From Rapana venosa (lineage: Eukaryota; Mollusca; Gastropoda; Neogastropoda; Muricidae): a DNA stretch of 64,000 nucleotides. Shown in pieces: positions 56,591-64,000 of this stretch. Numbering within the stretch: the first letter of the stretch is position 1; each line of letters starts with the position of its first letter. Under the pieces are notes generated by a model, which saw nothing but the letters and a program-made list of their open reading frames with translations, was not told where the DNA came from and searched no databases. Location of the stretch: positions 48,747,516 through 48,811,515 of the forward strand of contig CM054141.1 of NCBI GenBank assembly GCA_028751875.1, in the 5' to 3' direction. A program made the translations under genes and the position numbers.

Positions 56591-57299
56591 CCACTTTAAT
56601 CTTTCTGGGAAAAATTCAGGAAAATGGACACGGCATTAGAAAAAAAATTATTCTTTCTGGAAAAAATGCAGGAAAATGAACCAAAGGCAGAAAATAAAGG
56701 TGATAGGAAGAAAAGAAACGAGGCAGAAACAAAACTAAAGATAGAAAAGAGGAAATTTCTAGCATATAATTTCCACAATGTGGGGGGTGTTATCTATGCT
56801 GACAGGTCCCCCAGCATCCCCATGGGGAAAATGTTTCACATGTGAGAATTAAAAATAAGTCACTTGTTTGGTCATTGTCACTGCTGGTCAGAGCATTGGG
56901 AAAAGCCTACCTCCCCCTTCAGCCAAAAAAAGAAGCTGGAGTTAGGGTTGGGTAGCCGGCTCGCAGCTAAAATAAAAAAAAAAAATAAAACCTTTAGAAT
57001 GTTTTATGAAATCATGAAAATATGTGTACACAAATTCTGCAAAAAGCAAGGCAAAAAATAAAACAAAACTTGACCAAGGTCTCGATGACTGTGTATTTAC
57101 AAGTGTGGGGGCATGTGCAAAATATTTCAGATGCGTACATACCTCTCTATCTCTGTTCTGTCTGTCTGTGGGTCTGCCTCTGGGTCTGTCTCTGGGTCTT
57201 TCTGTCTGTCTGGTGCCAGTCTTTGTTGCCCTACACTTGCGTGTATCTTAACCTTCTTTGGCATTTCATGGAGACATTTTCAAAAGCAAGCTAAATTTA
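56591..57299. other. Non-genic; Lys/Glu-rich short frame
   Basis: A 73-codon plus frame (56624-56845) is Lys/Glu-rich because the DNA is A/G-rich; no domain recognised. TCTG/GGGTCTG repeats at about 57152-57215. Confidence 0.45.
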
Positions 57300-57400
57300 T
57301 ATTCCCAAATTCGAAATTTGGCTACAATAATGGTGGGAAAAACGGCCACATATGAAAATCGCACCATTTGTAAGCCTTGGATCGCTAGCCGAGGAAAGGA
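57300..57400 (-). repeat. Interspersed repeat family C, copy 5
   Basis: The minus strand reads TCCTCGGCTAGCGATCCAAG, CTTACAAATGGTGCGATTTT, CATATGTGGCCGTTTTTCCC, ACCATTATTGTAGCC. It is among the best preserved copies. Confidence 0.7.
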
Positions 57401-57727
57401 CACAAATAAGTACAAAATAAAATAAAGCATAGAATGAATAAACACAGAATAGTCCCGGACGATATTACCCTTGCAGAAATGGAGCAAGGCATCTATAGAC
57501 TTTTTTTTTCTTTATTACAAGCGCTTACTTTATCTCTTGTATTATTCATTCTTGCATGAAAAAAATATAATAAACATCTGAAACGATAGAAATTATATGA
57601 TTAAAACTGTCATAGAAAAGTCCTCAGTATTGTCAACAAATTGTGGCAATATTCTATAGAAAAGTAGAAAAGTAACAATTTGCAACAGAAAACAGATTTC
57701 CCTTTTGTTCAGAGATCATAAATAAGC
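57401..57727. other. AT-rich non-genic DNA
   Basis: Nothing recognised. Confidence 0.5.
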
Positions 57728-57805
57728 GCGTGCGTGCGTACCTACACACACGGGCGCGCGCGCGCGCACACACATGCGCGTGTGCGCTGCACAAACACAC
57801 ACATA

Positions 57806-57848
<43 letters not shown>

Positions 57849-58056
57849 GTGTGTGTATACACACATATATATATATATTGGAGAGAGAGAGAGGAGGAGG
57901 AGGAGGGAAGGAAGGAGAAGGAGAGAGACGGGGTCACAGAGATAAGGACAGACGAACATACAAATAGATTCACAATCGCGCGCGCGCGCGCGCACGAACA
58001 CACGCGCGCGCACGAACACACACACAAACAAACACACACACTCACAAACACAAACA

Positions 58057-58120
<64 letters not shown>
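57728..58120. repeat. AC, TA, GA and GC-rich compound microsatellites
   Basis: GCGCGCGCGC-containing AC at 57728-57800, (TA)n at 57806-57844 framed by ACACACA on the left and TGTGTGTGT on the right (palindromic), GGAGGAGGA, then CGCGCGCGCG and AC to 58117. Confidence 0.95.
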
Positions 58121-58121
<1 letters not shown>

Positions 58122-58271
58122 ATTTCCCCGTATTGTGTAGTTTTAAGTAATCCAAAGTAAGATGTATCGGTGAATTCATTATCCACATTACTTATCCACT
58201 ATTTCTAGATACCAGCTGGAGAAAACTTTGACCCCCCCCCTCCCTCCCCCCACACACACACTCCAACCCCT
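58121..58271. other. Short non-genic interval with C runs
   Basis: Contains CCCCCCCCC and CCCCC before core III. Nothing genic. Confidence 0.4.
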
Positions 58272-58860
58272 GTTTCATTCCCATCCATTTTAAACGCACT
58301 CAGTAGCTGACAGGAAATCCATGGTACGGTTATTATCACCGCTCGCATATTTTCTTTTACCTTTGATTCAATCATCACAAAAACACTGACAGGTGGACAA
58401 CAAAATGGTGTGAAAAATTAAATGTTTGAAGACCTTTCCCCCTCTGACATAATTAAAAGATGGGAAAATGAAAACAGCTTTCAATCAAAATAACACCTCC
58501 GCCCTTTATTTGTTCTTTCTGTTTGAGCTGATTTCAGAAGGATGGACAACGCTTAGTACTTTTCTCCATTTTGAAAATCAACAGACGAAAGTGAAAGCAT
58601 AAGCAGCATTGAAAGTACTTTTTTATTTTGAAGTTTACTTTGTTTTCAATGAAGATGGTTTACAGATATCATGATTGTGAGGACCCATATTGTTATGCTG
58701 GCTTGATATTATGCTGTAACTTTTTCTTATGTTGACATTATAAAGCGATCAAAACCTTGCATAAGATAATACGGTATGACAAAAAATTATGATTATAGGT
58801 TTCTTTTCTCACTGATATGGCATTATTATGTTTATGATAAAACTATAGGGCAATTAAAAA
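58272..58860 (+). repeat. Core III, copy 3
   Basis: Same orientation and block order as 42703-43225, 15.6 kb away, including TTCATTCCCATCCATTTTAA, CTTTGATTCAATCATCACAA and CCCATATTGTTATGCTGG. An extra stretch of about 70 bp (58605-58680) interrupts it. Confidence 0.85.
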
Positions 58861-59594
58861 CACTTTATAAAGATTTCCATTGCAATCGTCGGTTGCTGAA
58901 TTGTTTGTTTTTCAGACTGTTTTTCTGTTCTGTTTTAAACTTGTTCCCCAATATACCAAACTGAAAATTGGATAATAAAATGATGGCCTGATAACGGGCA
59001 TGTGGATCATAGAAATATGCTATAGTATGTCCATTACTATTCGTTGATATGCTTTGGTTTGCGTTCTACACGAAATTGTGGGAACATTGTTGTAATATGT
59101 ACGTGCACTAATGAAAAGACATTCCTACTGCATCTTCGGGGTGACTCTCAGGGTGTTACACTGTGCAACCTGCAACAACAGCAAGACTTTTCCCTATATG
59201 TTTTCTTTTTTTCCAGTATCATTTTCTACCATTTCCTCTTTGGAAGCAACAAAAACTTCAGTGATTTCTTTTAATCTTCGAAAGCTATCAAACATCTGTA
59301 ATAGGGTTTTTTAAAAATTATTATTACAGAAATGTAAATACCCTTAAAATTAAAAACAATACGATTCTGTAATCGTTCATATTGTCGACCCGAAAGAAGA
59401 AAGAAAAGAAACAGAAACTGCAATCCAAACATGAATGTTAAGGACTTGAGGACTGTATTATAGTTGTAGATGTTAGACGTCCCCAGCCTAACGCCATGAG
59501 GCTCAGCCAGAATATAAACTATACCTCACTTCAGTGCAGCTATGAGAACAGCAGTGCACACTGAATGAGAAATGTACCAGTATGACCGTTCTCA
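58861..59594. other. AT-rich non-genic DNA
   Basis: Two 67-76-codon overlapping frames near 59044-59314 lack motifs. Nothing recognised. Confidence 0.45.
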
Positions 59595-59670
59595 GATATC
59601 TAGCCATATAGGCGACCATACTCCGACTTTAGATTCTTCCCTTTAAAGGAGAATACAACTTGTTATGCTA
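59595..59670 (-). mobile_element. SINE family B, 3' fragment
   Basis: GCCATATAGGCGACCATACT then CCGACTTTAG, followed by CTTTAAAGGAGAATACAAC, which parallels the 29.9-kb fragment. Confidence 0.5.
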
Positions 59671-59847
59671 GGAGCTTGTTACACAGGAATAACAATTCCA
59701 ATATCTTCAAGCATAAACATATTCAATATAGACTTAAGCACTGTGCTTACATCAATGATGGACAAAAGGCTTCGTCCTGGGTTAAAAAGACTGTCTATGA
59801 TTCAATTTGCAAAGAAAGGCTGTTAGGCCCTAACCCCCAGACGCGAT

Positions 59848-60732
59848 GTTTTATTGGTGGTCACAGATGAATGGCCTTCTTCCACATTACTGGCGCAATC
59901 TTGTCGGCTCACGCACACCGCTAGAGAAAATGGACATTTAAAGGGGTGTATTGACGGAGGAGATTATTCACGTGGGTGGAAGATGGGAGTTTTATCTTTT
60001 CCTTCAGACAGCTTACAGTGTATGTTGCACAAATCTTCGAAAGGATCTTAGCCATCCTTCCGTGGTTTATATACATCAGAAATGGAGATATGGGTTGATT
60101 GGGTGCATTTCTACATTTATTCCCCCCTCCCCTACGCACACATATACATAGACAACCACATATACACATACACACAGAGGTACACACACATACATACACA
60201 CGCGTGCGCGCCTGCGTACACACACACGTGTGTGAGTGTGCATGCACGCACACATGCACGCTCGCTTGCACGTGCACTCACACACACACATCACCTTTAA
60301 CATTCCCATATCCACGGCCATGTCTACCATCACACCACCATCACCATGACGACCACTACCACCACTACCACAAACACCACACTACAAGCACCACTGGCAA
60401 CCACACAACCACCACCACTACCAAACCACCACTACCACGAACACCACTACTACAGTAAATTGTCCAGGCTAATATGCACCGCCAGCAACAGTTACTGTGC
60501 GCTTAGTATAAATCAACATAAGCATTTGTCTTCCTTTGCATAAGATGCCACAATCAAATCTCCATCACCCCTCATAAAACTGCACTTGAAGCAGCCATTC
60601 TAACGGATTGTGTCTTTGTGGTAAAGTACGGTGCAAAATAAGTGCTCTCTCCCAAGTCTTCTGGGAGTATTCTCTCCATCGGCCAAACGACTAAAATAAT
60701 GTAGTCTGCAAACCTGAATTAAGTAAGAAATA

Positions 60733-60785
<53 letters not shown>

Positions 60786-60931
60786 GCCCAAACTTAGACG
60801 CTTAGGTGCAGAGAACTGTATATATAACTAAGTTTCAAAAAAAGATATGTGTCTAATCCAATCAAAAGCGAAGCTGTCTGTCTCTAATCCAATCAGAAGC
60901 CAGGTTATTACGCCTTGACTCTACGCACGCT
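59848..60931 (+). repeat. Core IV tandem unit 1
   Basis: The order is GTTTTATTGGTGGTCACAGA, TACTGGCGCAATCTTGT, GAGAAAATGGACATTTAAAG, TGGGAGTTTTATC, an AC block (60135-60290), an ACC/CCA block (60330-60450), CACCCCTCATAAAACTGCAC, CAAACGACTAAAATAATGTA, a second AC block (60733-60781) and CTAATCCAATCAGAAGCC. Two more units follow with the same order. Confidence 0.85.
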
Positions 60932-61326
60932 GTTTTATTGGTTGTCAGAGATGAATGCTTTCTTTCTACATCACTGGCTCAATCTTATAAACTCCTGCAG
61001 ACACCTGGGAGAAAGTGGAAATTTAAGGTGCCAGGTTGGAGAAAAACCTTATACGCGGGGGTAGAAAATGGGATTTTTATCACTTCTTGTACAGTTTGTG
61101 GTGTATGTAAATCCTTCACATGATGTTGAAATTCCCTGGGTGAATTGTGGGTTAAAATAATGGTGTCTGGGAACTTGGTTGGCTTGGTGCATGTTCACTT
61201 GCAGGGGGTCATGAAACTGGCTGTGTCCTATTTTAACTCGTTCTTTTCTTTACTTGAAAACTTACAGAGAGGGGTGGGGAGGAGTATTTTTGTATACTAA
61301 AGTGAGCACTTTTCTACCTTTACATA

Positions 61327-61370
<44 letters not shown>

Positions 61371-61940
61371 CTCGCTCTAACGCGCATACACACAAATGCA
61401 CACACAATACCCCCCGACCACTGCTACCGCAATTACCACCACCACCCCCTCCCCACCATGCCACACCAACAACACTACTACCACCATACAATAGTCTAGC
61501 TTCCAGCACATCATCTGCTAAATAAATGAATAGTGCTGATCTAAAAATGTATTTCCCTCACATTGCCATAGATTTTGAGTCATATCTGTGTTCCCCCATC
61601 ACGAAGACGTGCTCTACCCTGGGCATTTTACTGGTTTGTAGTGCTGGTTGTGCAGAACAGTAGTATACATGTTCCAACGTCACAACTTTCTAAGATAGCC
61701 ATCAGCGTTGGCAGAATGATTAACATAATGTAGGTTGTAAGCCTGTGTTAAGGGAGAAAAGAAAAGATTCACATAGCCCAGCCAAAATCATACCGCCAAG
61801 GCACTAAGAACTGGATATAACTCGTGTTTAATCTAATAAAAAGAACAGGCTATCTGCCTATAATCTGATCAAAGGCCGGGTTGTCTGTCTTTGATTCAAT
61901 GAAAAACCAGGTTGTTAAGTCATTGAACTTAACCGACAAT
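60932..61940 (+). repeat. Core IV tandem unit 2
   Basis: GTTTTATTGGTTGTCAGAGA starts at 60932, 1084 bp after unit 1. It keeps the order of blocks, but the first AC block is preceded by (CT)n (61330-61377) and the second AC block is missing. About 70-75% identity to unit 1 by eye. Confidence 0.8.
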
Positions 61941-62960
61941 GTTTCATCAGTTGTCAGGGATGGACGGTTCCCTTCTGCATCACCGGTGTAATCTTGTGAA
62001 TGTAGGCAGAAACATGGGAGAAAATAGACGTTTAAAGGTAGGGAAAAGATGGAGAAACCTACTCGTGTGGATAAGAATGAAGAGTTTTATCGCCTCCTGG
62101 AGATAAAGTTGCAGTGTATGCTGCTAAAATCCTTGAATTTATGTTAGAATTCCTCCCAGTGAATCTGTGGTCAAAGATGAATAGAGGATTCTGAGAAGCC
62201 ATGGTTTGGTGCGTGTGCATGTTGTAGTGGACTGGTCTACTTTTACATGTAAACTTGCGGGCCCGTCCGTATGGCTGCGCATGTACTCCAATCGCGCCCA
62301 AGCCCACAGACTTGCACATGCGTGTGTGCACATATTATACACACAAAGACACACACATACACGCACACACGTACACACATACACACATAATTAAGCACAC
62401 ACACAGACACACACATATACACACGCGCGCGCATGCACGAACACACATACAGAGTTATACCGCATTATACAACACTACTAAATCACCACTTTCACAGTAC
62501 TTCAACGACAATATGTACTGACTCCTATCTTCTTTAATAGTATTTGTGAAAGAATGTCGCCAGTGCAACTCCCCTCACCCCTTATAAAAAAAATACCACC
62601 ATTTACACAGACTGTCCTGACGCTTAGCCACTTTAGTGGTTCCAGTGCAGTATATAAGTCATTGTTTTTATATCTCCTGAGACACGATCCCCCTGTTGGA
62701 AGAAAGGACTAAAGTAGTGTCGTTTGTAAACGTGCATACCGCTAGGAGGAAAGGCACACAGGTTACATTTGTGACAGGGCGGTTATTCGCTTATCTTCCC
62801 ATGCGTTCAGAGCGACGTGTGTTAGTATTTTGGGACACACCGGAAAATTGTGCCACTGTACAGAGTCGTGGCAGATACAATATCCCCACTCTGTTACACA
62901 TCTAAAGCGTTGAAGCTGCAGCATCCAGGACTATTTTAGTCGTTTCTTGGCTTGCATTCT
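61941..62960 (+). repeat. Core IV tandem unit 3
   Basis: GTTTCATCAGTTGTCAGGGA starts at 61941, 1009 bp after unit 2. It has an AC block at 62335-62450, a short CACTACTAAATCACCAC in place of the long CCA block, CCCCTTATAAAAAAAATACC and GGACTAAAGTAGTGTCGTTT. The right end is approximate. Confidence 0.75.
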
Positions 62961-63035
62961 AGTGTACACCATATACCCCCTTCCCTAAGACCCATATTTA
63001 CAGACACACAGCTGGCAAATAGACACATCACAACA

Positions 63036-63069
<34 letters not shown>

Positions 63070-63662
63070 GCTTCTACACACAACACAACACACACACACA
63101 TTTTCTTAACATCATAACCACAACCAGAAGCACCACTTCCGTGCGAAAGGACGCCTGCATGCATGTATGCTTGCGTGTGTGTGTATGTTTGTGTGTATGT
63201 TTGTGTGTGTGTGTGTGTGATTATAGAAACATAAATGGGATCTCAGCTCCTAGTAAGACTATAACTTTGCAAGAAGTGGCATTCTTTGAATCAGACTAAT
63301 CATCACTTCAGATTTATGTGAGGCTTCTCTACAATAATTATTGTAAAGTTTCAAAATGATAGTTCCCTTTTTATGTTTCAGAGCATACTTAATTAAATTG
63401 TATGCTACATATCATAGTAATATTAACCCCTATGGATAAGATTATATACCAGTGTGAATATGCACAGACCATCTTTGGTTGCATCAATAATTGAGGGAGC
63501 TATGACCTGTGCCATTAATTTTTTACATGTTAAAGTGTATACTCCCCCACGTCAGTCCCTTCCTCTTACACACACACACACACACACTTACACACACACA
63601 CATGTTTGTTTGTATTATGATGGATATATTTTCAAGATTTTTTAATTATTTGAATTGTATGG
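62961..63662. repeat. AC and TG patches, otherwise AT-rich
   Basis: AC at 63037-63065 and 63570-63602, TG at about 63174-63220. A fourth, decayed core IV unit may begin here (CATCATAACCACAACCAGAAGCACCAC) but I cannot align it securely. Confidence 0.5.
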
Positions 63663-63895
63663 TTTAATATTTTTCAGGGTTTTTTGTTTTGTTTTTAATT
63701 CCATGTATGCATATGTTATTGTCTTGTCTTCTTTGATTTGTATGATTTACCATTGATTAGGTTTTTTATTCTATGTCTGCACATATTTTTTCTCGCTTTT
63801 TTTCTTTAGATAGATGGCTTAATGAAAAAGCAAATGCACTGCTTATTCAATGTACCATCTGAAAATAAAAGTTTGACTTTGACTTTGAATTTGAC
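63663..63895 (+). mobile_element. Probable LINE 3' terminus with (TTTGAC)4 tail
   Basis: T-rich sequence leads to ATGGCTTAATGAAAAAGC, an AATAAA at 63864-63869, then four TTTGAC hexamers (one is TTTGAA) and an AC tract. The 27.7-kb LINE ends with GCTATGGCCTAATGAATAAA plus a different hexamer tail. The shared ATGGC(C/T)TAATGAA and hexamer tail suggest a related element, but no coding part is visible. The left boundary is a guess. Confidence 0.4.
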
Positions 63896-64000
63896 ACACG
63901 CAGACACACAGACACACACACACACACACTACCATTGACTCAAACCCCACTGTAATTTGATTAGAAAAAACTGAGGTGCAAAGGGCTGCGTATGACCTAG
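63896..64000. repeat. (AC)n and window end
   Basis: GACACACAGACACACACAC to about 63930, then unique-looking sequence to the edge. Confidence 0.8.

Overview
This is a 64-kb stretch of repeat-dominated eukaryotic nuclear DNA. No host gene can be supported in it. The most likely source is a mollusc, probably a caenogastropod snail: several tRNA-headed SINE families look like ones I remember from marine snails, a tRNA/5S-chimeric SINE is present, and dinucleotide microsatellites are extremely dense. That assignment rests on memory of repeat families, not on a search. Nearly all long open frames are translations of (CT)n, (AC)n, (GA)n or (GAA)n tracts and should not be read as genes. The only convincing protein-coding remnants are two C-terminal fragments of non-LTR retrotransposon (LINE) reverse transcriptases, at 2.14-2.28 kb (minus) and 27.01-27.66 kb (plus).

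Layout. 0-11 kb: minisatellites with 28-, 41- and 31-bp units, a 0.8-kb purine-rich GAA/AAG tract, a LINE fragment, a 5S-like SINE and several tRNA SINEs. 11-28 kb: a long degenerate array in which a roughly 200-280 bp 'core I' recurs at least twelve times in one orientation, separated by very long AC, TG, CT and GA tracts. Part of it (15.7-18.9 kb) is three neat units of about 1.05 kb. 27-31 kb: a LINE 3' end with a hexanucleotide tail, more SINE fragments and an 18/10-bp minisatellite. 31.9-36.3 kb: three copies of a second core, plus a double 33-bp minisatellite. 36.7-47 kb: quieter AT-rich DNA with the tRNA/5S SINE, dispersed repeats and two copies of a third core whose other copy lies at 58.3 kb. 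47.9-51 kb: 25-, 19/22-, 68- and about 46-bp minisatellites. 51-57.7 kb: the least repetitive, AT-rich block, with one very weak exon candidate. 59.8-63 kb: a fourth array of three units of about 1 kb. The window ends in what looks like a second LINE 3' terminus.

The main observation is architectural. Unrelated unique cores were each duplicated locally in tandem, and microsatellites grew at the same positions inside the copies. A set of short interspersed repeats (families called A to D here, the ATT-tailed SINE and the tRNA/5S SINE) is scattered over this in both orientations. No gene network, operon, CRISPR array or defence system is present. All similarity statements come from reading the sequence by eye; identities are estimates.
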